Made by a program: the position numbers and the translations under genes
Assembly: GCA_023055355.1 (NCBI GenBank)
Contig: JALJCS010000006.1
Location: 33,362,501 to 33,426,500 of the forward strand
DNA from: Agelaius tricolor
Taxonomy: Eukaryota; Chordata; Aves; Passeriformes; Icteridae
Length of the DNA: 64,000 nucleotides
Direction: 5' to 3'
Notes under the pieces: generated by a model
The model's input: only the letters and a program-made list of their open reading frames with translations
What the model was told of the DNA's origin: nothing
The model's database searches: none
Part shown: in pieces, positions 40,301 to 49,000 of the stretch
Layout of the letters: every line of letters begins with the position of its first letter
How positions within the stretch are numbered: position 1 is the first letter of the stretch

Positions 40301-42591
40301 GAAATAAAAGTACTTTTAGGCTAGAAGTTTCCAGACACACCTGGAAAATACCTGAATGTTTTTTCCCAACTATAGGAAAGACAAGCCATCACTTAAGAAC
40401 ATTCTCTCTGCTAAATGGGAATAGTTCCAGAATTTGAAAGTGCACTGCTGAAATTCATTCTTTAAATGTGAAATTGCATCCTGGTGCCGAATACAAATAA
40501 TTGACTCAGCTGACAGTCAGAGAACATTTGAGAAATCACTAAAATAACTGAGAATGTAAGCAGAATTAATTCACCTGCAGAGTAAATGGAATTAATTCAT
40601 CTTCTGTGCCCACTGTCAGATGTCTACCAGAAAAATCAGAACTTACTGGTTTTTTCTTAGAAATTTCTTAAAATGCAGATGTAACCAAAGCTCTAAAGGC
40701 ATACCTTATTATACATTTTTAATACCAAATAGGCCTGATTAGCAAGTAATAATGACACACAGGTATGTCTCAATCCAGCCCTATGGCTTTGAGCTTATGA
40801 CAGAATCTTTGGCCAACTGCTATTTTTTCCACTTATTATCAAGCAAACATTGACAATTCATACATGGCAGGAGCCTCACTAAGACCTTGTTGGGTATAAA
40901 GGTTATTTTCAGTGTCTTGGCCAGAAGAGCAGAGCGTGGGACTTTGCCATGGAGCAGACTGTGGGGTGGGGATCTGCCCAATGGGGTCTTGCAGACAAGA
41001 GCCTAGGACTGCCCTGTGGAAAATGCTCCACTACAAGGAATAGGCTCTGGAATTTTCCTTCATGTTTACCTCTTCTACTGTGGTTTCAGCAGAGATGACA
41101 AGTCTTCCCTCTTTTTAGGGGCAGGTTATTTGTTGAACTGTTATTTAACAGGACAGCTCAAATGCCTTCTGTAGACACACAACTGTGAGGCACATGAGTA
41201 GGCAATGGAAACATCACATTCTTGCTTGCCTGTGTGTCATCTGCAGGTGTCAAAGAAACACAAAGGTCTTCAAAACAAGTTTTGAGGTCTGATGTTATTG
41301 CAAAGCAATTTGGAGCATATCAGGGAAAATAAATCCTGGTGATTCCTGTACCTCATCGTTAACTAACCTCAACATTACGGAAAAAGCACATCCCAATCGA
41401 AAAGAAATGGTAACAAATTTAAAGGCTTTTCAGCATCTTAGAGAGCTTGAATGTAAACCATTTGGCTTCATGGGTACACCAGAGGGATTTGAGAGCAAGA
41501 AAGGCTGTGTGCCTTTCAGTCCATGTCTAGGGTTGATTTTATGTACAGACTTAAAATACGCAGCCCTCTGATCACTGTGAAAGCCATGGGGAGGATCTAT
41601 AGGTATAGCAGGCCCTGACCTGCCATCCTCAGTTGAACCATCTCAAACCTGACACTGAAGGAACACAGGACATTAGTTAGAAGCATCTGTATTGATACAG
41701 AATAAGAGACAGAAGGTGGGAGACAGCAATTTGCCATAAACTGGTGAAAATTCCTCAAAGAAGATGGAGTCAGAGCTGTCGCCGCCTTTCCCCTTCCTTC
41801 ACACAGAACGTGACTGAAGGGAAGTCTTGCTGCTGAAACTGTAAAATCTATTAAGAGGGATTTCCAGTGCCCTGGCTCAGCTGACAACTAATTTGTTTTG
41901 TCTTTGCCTAGCAGGGATTTTCCATGCAGTGGGCTCTTGTTTGCTATGTAAGTCATCCGAGTATTTGTTAGTGTCACAGCCAGAGCCAGATGATGTTTAT
42001 TCTGCTAACATCCAGTCAGGCTCTGGCAGCACTCATTGAGGTCAGGGCTTTATTTATAGAAGCAGATATACATTGAGATTCATTTTCTTCCCCTTGCTGT
42101 ATTCTACCTAAACTCATCCAAAATAGAAAGAAACATGCAGACATGCAAGTAATAAACTAATTGGGCCAGATCCATGCCTTAGCACAGCACCACAGAGGCC
42201 AATGGAAAAAAAGCATTTTGAACAGCTGAGGATCTTCCCCATTTTTTCTTATGGGGAAGGGAAGGGAGGGGTTTAAAACCAGAAAATATAAAGCAAAAAG
42301 CAAAACCGACCAAGCAACAAAATGTCCTGACTTGTGGCAGAGCAGATCTGCAATGCAAAATCCCTCAGCCAAGATCTGCAATTCGAAGGGATTTTTTCCT
42401 CCTGTGTTCCCAATCACCAGAAAGTGCAAGAATCAGAGTGCAGAGTGCTCCAAGCGAGGAAAAGTAATGACTTAAAGCAATTTACCTGCTGAAAGTGAGA
42501 AGACATTGTCAGCGTACGCAGTCTGAGGCAAAGCAAAGCAGAAGAAAAGCAGCAGGTAAGATCCCCGGACAAGCGGGCTGAGGACCAACAT
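4298..42591 (-). CDS. COLQ: COLQ gene span: collagen-like tail subunit of asymmetric acetylcholinesterase, complete, 17 coding exons
   Basis: Joining 17 minus-strand exons gives 1,359 nt, or 452 residues plus stop; human ColQ is 455. Domains in order: signal peptide (about 1-27), PRAD (about 50-66) that binds the catalytic AChE tetramer, a short linker with cysteines at 80 and 96, Gly-X-Y triplets at 99-266 without a break, an interruption, five more triplets at 274-288 ending at a Cys-Leu-Cys knot, then a C-terminal cysteine-rich domain to 452. Two basic heparin-binding clusters lie in the helix (about 123-131 and 228-239). From family knowledge, ColQ trimerises, is secreted by muscle, and fixes AChE to perlecan and MuSK in the synaptic basal lamina. 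All junctions are GT-AG and all phases agree. No frameshift or premature stop was found. Orthology is very secure. Confidence 0.97.
4368..6357 (-). other. COLQ: COLQ intron 16
   Basis: 1,990 bp between exons 16 and 17. Nothing recognisable in it; the short open frames have no family resemblance. Confidence 0.85.
6358..6460 (-). CDS. COLQ: COLQ coding exon 16: cysteine-rich C-terminal domain
   Basis: 103 nt, 33 whole codons and split codons at both ends. It contains [20 protein letters not shown] and [13 protein letters not shown], with the second Cys-Gly-Asp-Gly module. Human has the same cysteine spacing. Acceptor CACTAG, donor GG|GTATGT, phase 2. Confidence 0.96.
6629..6662. repeat. Exact 17-bp tandem duplication
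   Basis: TTTTTAAGGCTAATTTC occurs twice in direct succession in COLQ intron 15. Confidence 0.9.
8274..8312. repeat. Imperfect 21-bp tandem duplication
   Basis: GTGTCTATCCCAAGGGCTTCA is followed at once by GTGTCCATCCCAAGGGCT, with one substitution. Confidence 0.85.
8649..8769 (-). CDS. COLQ: COLQ coding exon 15: cysteine-rich C-terminal domain
   Basis: 121 nt, 40 codons plus one base (356-395). It reads [15 protein letters not shown] then [17 protein letters not shown], a Cys-Gly-Asp-Gly repeat module that returns in exon 16. All human cysteines are kept. The exon is unusually CpG-dense beside AT-rich introns. Donor ATAA|GTGAGT, phase 1. Confidence 0.96.
9358..9477 (-). CDS. COLQ: COLQ coding exon 14: C-terminal domain, first part
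   Basis: 120 nt, 40 codons (316-355), starting [18 protein letters not shown] and ending DTFGWLPVQ; nearly identical to human. This cysteine-free part of the C-terminal domain is needed for trimer assembly and basal-lamina targeting in the family. Acceptor GCCCCAG, donor GTAAAA. Confidence 0.96.
9478..12244 (-). other. COLQ: COLQ intron 13
   Basis: 2,767 bp. It holds a small cluster of a TTACTATCTTTTAAGATC-type repeat at 10971-11034. No gene or recognisable transposon. Confidence 0.85.
10971..11034. repeat. Short AT-rich repeat cluster
   Basis: TTACTATCTTTTAAGATC appears at 10972-10989 and 11001-11018, and its core ATCTTTTAAGAT a third time at 11021-11032. Confidence 0.8.
12245..12384 (-). 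CDS. COLQ: COLQ coding exon 13: helix interruption, last triplets, cysteine knot
   Basis: 140 nt. It completes Gly269, continues QFAI (interruption), then [17 protein letters not shown] (274-290). Cys288 and Cys290 correspond to the Cys-Leu-Cys at the C-terminal end of the human triple helix. The tail [12 protein letters not shown] aligns with human VNNPSYGESVYG. Acceptor TTCCTAG, donor GCG|GTAAGC, phase 0. Confidence 0.95.
12385..14026 (-). other. COLQ: COLQ intron 12
   Basis: 1,642 bp, nothing recognisable besides the splice sites. Confidence 0.85.
14027..14123 (-). CDS. COLQ: COLQ coding exon 12: end of the main collagen run
   Basis: 97 nt: ten triplets from [13 protein letters not shown] to GPPGPS (237-266), then Gly-Leu and the first base of a Gly codon. 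This breaks the exact-triplet exon rule of exons 4-11. The exon is GC- and CpG-rich for the region. Acceptor CTTCCAG, donor TTAG|GTAAGC, phase 1. Confidence 0.94.
14124..17307 (-). other. COLQ: COLQ intron 11
   Basis: 3,184 bp, the second-largest intron of the gene. It contains an AT palindrome at 15218-15239 (9-bp stem AGCATATAT, 4-base loop) and an A16 run near 16560. No gene seen. Confidence 0.85.
17308..17388 (-). CDS. COLQ: COLQ coding exon 11: collagen domain with second heparin-binding cluster
   Basis: 81 nt, nine triplets (210-236), [16 protein letters not shown] then GRPGKRGKQ. The terminal GRPGKRGKQ continued by GLK in exon 12 is the second basic, heparin-binding cluster, conserved with human [12 protein letters not shown]. 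Donor CAA|GTAGGA. Confidence 0.95.
18264..18299 (-). CDS. COLQ: COLQ coding exon 10: collagen domain
   Basis: 36 nt, four triplets [12 protein letters not shown] (198-209), human [12 protein letters not shown]. Acceptor TTTGTAG, donor GTAAGT. Confidence 0.94.
19019..19063 (-). CDS. COLQ: COLQ coding exon 9: collagen domain
   Basis: 45 nt, five triplets [15 protein letters not shown] (183-197), highly charged. Acceptor CTTCAG, donor CCG|GTAATT. Same length and phase as the human equivalent. Confidence 0.93.
19678..19704 (-). CDS. COLQ: COLQ coding exon 8: collagen domain
   Basis: 27 nt, three triplets GFPGTRGEK (174-182), human GYPGSRGEK. Acceptor CCTTTAG, donor GTCAGT. Confidence 0.93.
20609..20671 (-). 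CDS. COLQ: COLQ coding exon 7: collagen domain
   Basis: 63 nt, seven triplets (153-173), [13 protein letters not shown] then GTRGPMGSK. Acceptor CCTTTAG; the donor AAG|GTTTGT is a weaker GT site but keeps phase 0. Confidence 0.94.
20672..23029 (-). other. COLQ: COLQ intron 6
   Basis: 2,358 bp with a purine-rich stretch about 21250-21900 on the plus strand. No open frame of interest. Confidence 0.85.
23030..23101 (-). CDS. COLQ: COLQ coding exon 6: collagen domain
   Basis: 72 nt, eight triplets (129-152) beginning [13 protein letters not shown] and ending GPVGQK, close to human (which has GPEGPR at the end). Acceptor TTCAAG, donor GTAAGA. Confidence 0.95.
23805..23869. repeat. Exact 31-bp tandem duplication
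   Basis: A 31-base unit beginning GGTGTCAAAATCCTTGG fills 23805-23835 and is repeated without change at 23836-23866, followed by the first bases of a third copy. It lies in COLQ intron 5. Confidence 0.95.
24501..24527 (-). CDS. COLQ: COLQ coding exon 5: collagen domain with first heparin-binding cluster
   Basis: 27 nt, three triplets GEIGRPGRK (120-128). Together with the first residues of exon 6 it forms GRPGRKGRPG, the first of two basic clusters that in ColQ bind heparan sulfate proteoglycan. Acceptor TGGCAG, donor GTATGA. Confidence 0.95.
24613..24680. repeat. AAAC-rich simple sequence
   Basis: An (AAAC)n run at 24613-24630 followed by an A/C-rich stretch to about 24680, in COLQ intron 4. 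Confidence 0.7.
25285..25329 (-). CDS. COLQ: COLQ coding exon 4: collagen domain
   Basis: 45 nt, five complete triplets [15 protein letters not shown] (residues 105-119), flanked by CCTAG and GTAAGT. Phase 0 at both ends, starting on a whole glycine codon. Confidence 0.95.
26916..26972 (+). mobile_element. CR1 LINE fragment, 3' end
   Basis: It reads CATGGGGAGTTGGAACTGGA, then TGATCTCTTCCAACCCAAAC, then CATTCTATGATTCTATA. This is the typical 3' end of avian CR1, including two copies of the terminal 8-base repeat ATTCTATG/A. Strongly 5'-truncated (57 bp), as is usual for CR1. Confidence 0.88.
27451..27556 (+). mobile_element. CR1 LINE fragment, 3' end, older
   Basis: CTGAGCAACTTGGTATAGTT near the start and GACCTTTAAAGGTCCCTTCC near the end match the CR1 3' region. 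The terminal octamers are decayed to CTGTGTGACTCTAAG. More diverged than the copy 480 bp away. Confidence 0.85.
28152..28247 (-). CDS. COLQ: COLQ coding exon 3: linker and first collagen triplets
   Basis: 96 nt, 32 codons, phase 0 at both ends (TCATAG|AAG to CAG|GTGAGT). It starts [12 protein letters not shown] and ends CSAGPPGPQ, where the Gly-X-Y repeat begins at residue 99. Human has a similar acidic, Leu-containing segment with a single cysteine just before the helix. Here there are two, at 80 and 96. This is the most divergent coding exon of the gene. Confidence 0.93.
28248..30145 (-). other. COLQ: COLQ intron 2
   Basis: 1,898 bp. It contains a low-complexity TTATTTA-rich block at about 29270-29416 and a T/C-rich block near 28436-28480. 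Confidence 0.85.
29270..29416. repeat. AT-rich low-complexity block
   Basis: Irregular reiteration of TTATTTAC/TATTATT words over about 145 bp, in COLQ intron 2. Confidence 0.8.
30146..30255 (-). CDS. COLQ: COLQ coding exon 2: proline-rich attachment domain (PRAD)
   Basis: 110 nt; the acceptor AACAG completes an Asp codon (residue 36) with exon 1. The core is [17 protein letters not shown], the PRAD that threads through the C-terminal WAT helices of four AChE subunits. The adjacent Cys-Cys (50-51) is the family's disulfide site to two catalytic subunits. Compared with human, Thr is Gly and the last Phe-Phe is Tyr-Phe. Two further cysteines (39 and 47) precede the pair and are not in human. 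The exon ends in phase 0 at ACT|GTAAGT. Confidence 0.96.
32370..32475. repeat. Degenerate ATAGATACTATTA repeats
   Basis: About six diverged copies of a word like ATAGACACTATTACTA are spread over roughly 105 bp. Confidence 0.7.
34216..34254. repeat. Perfect 15-bp inverted repeat (hairpin)
   Basis: TTTGACCCAAAGTGT at 34216-34230 and its exact reverse complement at 34240-34254 are separated by the 9-base loop GCTTTAAGG. The stem does not extend beyond 15 pairs. Confidence 0.95.
34659..34708 (-). mobile_element. Possible CR1 remnant
   Basis: CATTCTTTAGGCTGAAAAGG followed by ACCACTAAGTTCTAAAGG resembles the reverse complement of a CR1 3' end (AATCATTTAGGTTGGAAAAGACC type). Short and diverged. 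Confidence 0.35.
34819..34858. repeat. (AAAT)n/(AAAC)n microsatellite
   Basis: AAATAAATAAAC, then AAAC repeats, then AAAT repeats over 40 bp. Confidence 0.9.
35485..35585 (+). mobile_element. Possible MIR (CORE-SINE) relic
   Basis: TGAGAAACTGAGGCACAGAG followed by AAGTTAAGCAAGTCCC matches the best-conserved part of MIR, and the upstream words CTAGGCACTGCTAAACAATG fit the preceding MIR segment. MIRs are ancient and known at low copy in birds. Confidence 0.5.
39966..40003. repeat. TTATAATA-type simple repeat
   Basis: Four to five near copies of TATAATATT in 38 bp. Confidence 0.8.
42050..42059 (-). promoter_or_regulatory. Candidate MEF2-type site near COLQ exon 1
   Basis: CTATAAATAA on the transcript strand fits YTAWWWWTAR exactly, 430 bp inside intron 1. 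MEF2 control would suit a muscle gene, but a 10-base degenerate motif is expected by chance in a stretch of this size. Confidence 0.2.
42486..42591 (-). CDS. COLQ: COLQ coding exon 1: start codon and signal peptide
   Basis: 106 nt, 35 codons plus one base. The ATG has A at -3, and the peptide begins [17 protein letters not shown], a hydrophobic secretory leader that aligns residue for residue in length with human exon 1 (35 residues, also ending in Ser-Ala). The donor reads CAG|GTAAAT and leaves phase 1, which matches exon 2. The start was chosen by this alignment and the leader; the transcription start is not visible. Confidence 0.93.
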
Positions 42592-42641
42592 GCTGCCTCT
42601 GCCCTGGCAGATCCCACTCAGAGGCACAAGGCTGCTTTGGG

Positions 42642-42730
42642 GCTCTCTCTCCCCTCTCTCCCTCTCTGCCTTGCCTGTTCTCTGCCTCTGCCCTCTCTAT
42701 GGGATGCGTGTGTCTGTCTGTGTACGTCTC

Positions 42731-42761
<31 letters not shown>

Positions 42762-42776
42762 TCCCCCTCCCTCTCC
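42642..42776. repeat. Pyrimidine-rich tract and (TC)n microsatellite upstream of the COLQ start
   Basis: Plus-strand CT-rich DNA, with (TC)n at 42727-42761, so the COLQ sense strand is GA-rich 50-185 nt before the ATG. It is either 5' UTR or core promoter. No TATA box or CpG island was recognised. Confidence 0.8.
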
Positions 42777-45692
42777 ATGCCTTTAAGAAGAAAGAATGCC
42801 AACCATTTCCCATTAAATCTTCTCCTTACACTAGACACAGTTATATTTAACTCCTGTGCTGGATCAGTTGCCCCTATTGTGGACATTAGCTGCTAAAACT
42901 GAGGCATGGGGGATTCTGGTTTTGCTAACAGAAGCAAAAAGCCTCTTTGGATAATAATAATGATGAGCAGGAATGGGAGAAATTAAGAACTGGACTGTAA
43001 ACAGAATCCTTTGATACAGGCAACCAGACACTGGTGTTGAGATGGATAAAATCCCTGATTGATCATCTCCTACAGGTCACTAATTGCCTTAATGAGAGAT
43101 GAGCAGTGACCCACCATCTGCTCATCCCTGGTAGCTACGCGCGTTCATGTACAGAGTGCAGCTCAAGGTGAGGGATGCCACAAAGGCTTCATGAACGCAC
43201 AAACACGTTATTGGTTTGGATTTAAGTGAAAATGACAGTATCACTGACAGTGCCAGACATTGCAGGATTGCAGAGTTCACTGATGGGCTGCAAGAGGGGA
43301 AGAAACAATACAAGTGCCATGATGGGGTGAATTAAACCCTGTCAGCTTGGGGGGTGGAGATGGACAACACAATACACAGCGCACTGTGAAGAAAATAAAC
43401 CTCCTCCTCTCTGAAAACCAGCAGGTGACCTTGCTACCTGTACAAAAGTTTGGGGTCTCTGTGCCTTATTGCAACATGCATGGCTTTACAGAGTAATTTG
43501 TGCCCTCTGAATAAGTAGCAGAGACATCTTCCTCTCTGTCTGGAATCTGACAGTGGTTTCCATGAAAATCAGAGGTACACCCTTTGCTGTGAAAAACATT
43601 ATTCTCTCCCAGATGGAGACGGTTTCTTTGCCCACTGTTTATAGTTTCCCCCAAGAAAAATGTGAAAATACTTTGGATTAATTATAGAATTGATTTTTTT
43701 TCCCATTTGAGAAGAGTTCTCACTGACAGAAATGGTGACATGTTCCCCTGGGCATTAATTCCACTGAAGAGCAAAGTGAGATGTTTCCACAATTCTGGTT
43801 AAACAATCTTGGCTGTTACTTTCAACACACTGCAAACATATTGACAAAATTTTCTAAATGCAATGGCTAGATGGGAAGAATTACATCTGCCTTACACATT
43901 TTTATCCCTAAAGGACATGCTTAATATAACCATAATGCTTTCTAAAATCTCTTTCCAGTACTGCAATATTTTGGATATTTTCTACTTTAATTTAATCTTA
44001 TCCACTTCGTTCCACTGTCTGTTCCTTTTTAGTATCTGGCTTTTCTTAGTGAAGGTAGTAATTTGGTCTCTTTCTTCTTTGACCAAGATAACCATGGATT
44101 AAGTGAGTGCCATTAGTTCTCTTGGCATGCTGCATCTCAGTGGGAAAGGAATAGCTCTTGGGAAGTTTATCATCACAAGCCCTAAGCATGCAAGATGAAT
44201 GTTCAGCTGCAATCCCCATGTTAGAAGCCTGCATGGAGGCTGGAAAAAATTGCTCAAAAGTAAAAATGTCAAGATTGTATTAAAATATTCACTTCTGAAA
44301 ATAGGTGACCAACACAATAGCTAGTCAAAGGAACTAGTGAATAATTTCAAATCCTGATGAAATCCTCCTGCAGCCTTTAAGCAATTGAAAATTTTGGTAG
44401 AAATTTCTAGTACAAAACAAGTTCTATTTGATAAGGAAATAATTAATCCGATAATAATAGAAAGAACTAAGATCATGCAGTAGGACTAATATCTTCCCCC
44501 TCCTTCTATAATTCTATATCAGAGGTAGCCAGAAGTGATACAGAAAGCCAGGGCTGCTTCAGAGTTACAAAAAACACATAAAGTTAGCTTTGCAGTCAAT
44601 TCTTAAATAGAGACTTTTTAATCCACTTATTGCAGTGGAGACCCCTGATTAAAATGGAGGTTTTGTCAATGTTCTCCTTTCCTCCAGCATAGCATCTCCA
44701 TCACCCTGAGCCTGTTTGACCTGAAATGGCTCCCAGCCAATGAGAGAAGAAAGCTCTGTGGGCACATCCTCTTCTGTGGAAAAGACACCACCACCCACAA
44801 AAACTCAAAATGAGATGTTTGGACTTATATTCATTTAAGAGACCTCTTCTTCATGATGTAGTTCCATTCTTTCTTTAGATTTTAGTGGGGAGCTCTCATT
44901 ACAGGGCAGCGAGCCAGGCCATGTCAGAGTGCAAGTCCTGTGTTCTGTTTCCTCTAATTTTGAGGTGTTGGCCTTGCCAGCTGAGACTGCTGGCAAGGCT
45001 GGCAGTGGTTTCACAAGAGAAGGACAAAGTCCATTGGAAATAAAGTGGACAATAGCTGTGGCCTTACTGGTTGGACTCAGGCAGGTGGCAGCCCAGCAGA
45101 GTGGCATTCCCTGCTCCAGGCTGGATGGCAAGGCTGCACACCTGGACACACGGCTTCCTTCTGGCCTCCATGGCAGCAGTGCCTATGGCAGAGAGAATCC
45201 TGAGGAGGGAACGTGTCACGTAGCAGGGGGAGTTTGGCATGAGAGACTTGACAAACATGTGCTTTCCAGGCCCTGAGAACTTGCTCAGCCAAGCAATGCA
45301 TGTCTCCAGCTATTCCTTTTTTAAATTTTTTTATTTGTGGTAGATGCCACAGCAACTAAAAATGCCAAAAGGCAACCAACACATAATGAAAAGAATAGTC
45401 TGGAAAGTATGTCTGTTCAAGCAGGTCTTGCTTGACCTTTTCAGCCCAAACTTGAACTCTTAGAAGCATGTGGAGGAATCTGCTGATGATACTGCCATGT
45501 AAACAGAATTTATTAACCTTTTTCTATGCAAGAATTAATGAATACTTGTTAAGAAGAAAGCTTCTTCCCAGCCCTGCTCAATTTTGATTGGCAGGTACTG
45601 CATCAACAAGACAAGGTAAAATGAATATAGTTAAAATACCATCAATCTCAAATTCTTTCATGAACACCATTCTAGTTAGAAGGACAGCGATA
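42777..45692. other. HACL1-COLQ intergenic region, COLQ-proximal part
   Basis: No gene, repeat family or RNA recognised. It should contain COLQ upstream regulatory DNA, but no element could be singled out. Confidence 0.6.
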
Positions 45693-45960
45693 ATCATGGA
45701 ATAATTTCGGTCAGATAGGTCATCTAGTCCAAACCCCTGCAAAAAGCAGGGACATTTCAACTATATCAGGTTACTCACAGCTCCACCCAGCCTGAACTTG
45801 AATGTTTATAGGGAAGGGGCATCCACAGTTTCTTGGGGCAAACTGTTCCACTGTCTCACTATCCTCACCAGAAAAAATTTCTTCCTTTTTTCTAGCCTAG
45901 ATCTACCCTCTTTTAGTTTAAAACCATTCCCCCTTGTCCTATTGAGATACTCAATATATA
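45693..45960 (-). mobile_element. CR1 LINE fragment, 3' portion with residual ORF2 frame
   Basis: On the plus strand it reads as the reverse complement of a CR1 3' end: TCATCTAGTCCAAACCCCTG, then GGGGCATCCACAGTTTCTTG, then CCCTTGTCCTATTGAGATAC. On the minus strand a frame still encodes RTRGNGFKLKEGRSRLEKRK, KKFFLVRIVRQWNSLP and VDAPSL, which match the C-terminal end of CR1 ORF2 downstream of the reverse transcriptase. The open frame continues to about 46087, but the part above 45960 is not clearly CR1. It is a dead fragment, not a gene. Confidence 0.9.
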
Positions 45961-46087
45961 ACTTCTGGTTCAAAAGTCTGAAAGCTCTTTTGCTGAGGGG
46001 AGCAAAGGTAAAACAGCAACCCCAAGTTAATGCAGTAATCCAATAACATCTCATGTCTGCAAAGCAGTACAGAAGAATCCTGTTCAT

Positions 46088-49000
46088 TCAATTAGAGCAG
46101 GGGCTGGAAAAGAATCTTTATAATTACATTTTCCTTGTGAGGTAGTTATTTAGCAACAATTGTTTTTCACAATAAAAATACCTGTTCAGTTTTGCACACT
46201 TGACTCAGTTATGTCTAACACTTAGATTTAGTGCTATGACAGGACAGCTAATGTCACCTTGGGAGATGGTGTTACCTAAAGTACAAAGGCAGCTGCTGAA
46301 GCAAAATGATAGTAAGTGCAGAAAGCCACTGGATGGCCTGACCATTTCCTTGCTGGTGTATTTGAATTTAAGTCAGAAGGCCATATAGGAACAGACCCTA
46401 ACTGTGTGATGAAGTAAACCCAAGCACATTCACACTTGATGGAGCTCTGGCTTACCCACAGCTCCAGCCGTGCCAGTCTCCCAGCTGGCTATCAGGACAG
46501 GAGCAGGTGGCTGGCTAAAGGCAAGCCAGCACTAGTCAGCCTTCACATCACCACCCACAGTATGAATGGGGTGAAGGAGGACATTGATGGCAGGATATCT
46601 GTTACTAGCAATTTCCAAAAGCAACTCCTTTTTGCAAATTAGGCACTTAATGGATTTGATACATTTCACAACAAGCAGCAGCCTTCTGGCCTCCTCTTTT
46701 CTCTGTACTCTATGGTACACAGAAATGCAAAAGTGACTAGGGAAGCCAATTTATCTTTCCACTCTTCAGAGTGTATTTGTTTACAGAGCAGCCCAGCTCT
46801 CATTCCATGTTTAGAAAGTTCATCCTGAAATATTAAGACTTAATTCAAAGACTCAGTCCTTCACTTTTTTTTTTCACTCCAATGAGTAATCCCCATGCAC
46901 ACATTTCTTTTTCTACTGGAGACTATAAAACAAAAGAGTTAAGGACATGATTAAAGCTTATAGGATAATTCAAAATGACTTCCATCAAAGCTACCAAAAC
47001 CACCCCACTTGTGGACTTGTAATGCTGGAGGGCACAACTAAGTAGAACAACTTTAAAACAATAATTCAGGTGCTGACTTTTATAAAAACTCTCTTCTCCC
47101 TCTTTTTCACTTCATTTTTCTTTTGAACCTTGCCTGTCAAGCTGTAGAGCATGCAATGCTTCTTGGATGAGATGCACTCATCATACATGCTCACACATAT
47201 GCAGAGAATAAAGATGTATGTCTAGGATTGTCAGGTTTTGAAAATCTGGGGCAAACATGCAAAACCTTAGGATGACTAATAGAAAAATGTCCTATAGAAC
47301 AAAGAAGATGGCCTTGACTGTCATAGTCCCAGCCAACTGAGGTCTCCAGTCACCACTATGTAAGTAGATAAATTGTCTTCAACATCCTCAGACAGTGAAT
47401 CACAAACAAGTCTCACCTCTAACCCAGTCTGGTCTTGCAACTAGAGGAGATGGAAATTGTGTGCAAGGTAATTTTTTTCATCTTCTTTTCATTTGGATTG
47501 TCTACTGCTATTTACTTTGATTAGTAAATGTCTGCAGAACTCACTGCCTGTACCAGTGTTGCTGCCATGCTGCTGGAGGCACAGAACACAGGAATATCTG
47601 GCAGTAATTGGCTCCCACAACTCCTAATTTAAGTGATTTATCATCTAGCTTGCCAAAGAGCCCAATGAATTAGACACCACAAAGCACAATCTTCTTTTTT
47701 CTCTGTCAACAGAGAAAAATTTAATTTTTTTTTCAGAAAAACATTATTAACATCATTATTTTAATGCTCGCACTAAACTCAGGACTTCTAATTTCTGAGT
47801 TTCATGGATGCCTGGCAATGCAGCATCCTGCTCCTGACTTCGTACTGCAGTACAGCCCATTACACTACTGACATGCAAACAAACATGGATCCAAACACCA
47901 GTGCATGCATGCCTAGGAGAATGCCCCCAGACACAGGGATCCTCTACAGAAGGTTGTAGTGCCCTCCAGGTGAGTGGCCAAAGCACCACTAACTCAGGAA
48001 AATAATTAATCATGAGTGTAACCACAGTCTTGCAAGTGAAAGCAATGAAGGTGCTCCTGAAATGAAGCACGTGCATAGGTGCCTTGGCAAATCAGGGCCT
48101 GAAAAATCTGGAGACACCTTGTCTTTTAAATAACATGAAACCTCATTTTCCCATGGCTCATTTTTCTCTCTCCTGGATACCTTTGGGCACTAAATGTTTG
48201 GGATCTGTGACTTACAGAATGCAAAAGCAGGAGCAGAGCAGCTAAACCCTCTTGTGGAGCAGTAGTAGAGGATGACATCCAAGGGTTTACCCAAAGTTTG
48301 ACAGAATAACCAACATTATAAAGATGGGGAAAGGTAAAGAAATAGCTCACAGTAGAACAGCAAGAAGAAATAGCAGAATGTTTTTGATTTTTAGGGTGTT
48401 TTAAGCAAATGGATGGCTACAAGTGCTGACCATGACACTATAGCAAGCAGGACTCAGTGAGAGTCCTCTGGCACCACAGCTGCTAGGCAAGCCACATCCA
48501 TGCTGGAAAACTGCCCTGTTTTTGTAAGCTGATAATGAACCTCAGGCTGATTTTAAAAGATGCTGCTTCAGGCTAAAGGTGGAGAGGATTTCTCTTTTTA
48601 CAGGGGTTCAAATTTTGAAGCCCAGCTACAGTTACCACGGCAGCCATAGAAAATGCCTGGGCACTGCCTGTTGCCCAGTTATTCTGGGATGCCAGGGTTG
48701 TCATCTCCCAAACACAGGATAACTGAACCTAATCAAATTAGACAAGAGCATTTTCCCAGCACTCTTTGCAGAACCAGGGAACTGTAATTAAGGCTGCATT
48801 AGAATTTCCATCATAAAGTCCTACTTTTGAAGCTTCACTAATTTGTATTTAAGACCTTAAACACCAAATGGCAATTTGGCACACAGAGATGAAAACTTAG
48901 AAAAAAAACAGCTTCTGCACCAAAATCATTAATAAGGTCTCACTGATTTCAACTACATAAAATGAGACCCAGCATTAGCTGCTTAGGTGGGGTAGATTTA

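Larger units (their letters stand above)
30256..42485 (-). other. COLQ: COLQ intron 1 (12.2 kb)
   Basis: The largest intron, separating the signal peptide from the PRAD. Mammalian COLQ has an alternative first exon (1a) with its own promoter; I looked for a leader with a phase-1 donor and could not identify one. Contents seen: a repeat cluster at 32370-32475, a perfect hairpin at 34216-34254, a possible CR1 remnant at 34659-34708, an (AAAT/AAAC)n run at 34819-34858, a MIR-like stretch at 35485-35585, and a TTATAATA run at 39966-40003. Confidence 0.8.

Noticed and set aside
42509..42886. 125-codon minus-strand frame overlapping the COLQ start codon
   Set aside because: It is in a different frame from the ColQ leader and contains the GA repeat (Arg/Glu runs). 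It could only be an upstream frame if transcription starts beyond 42886, which is not shown.
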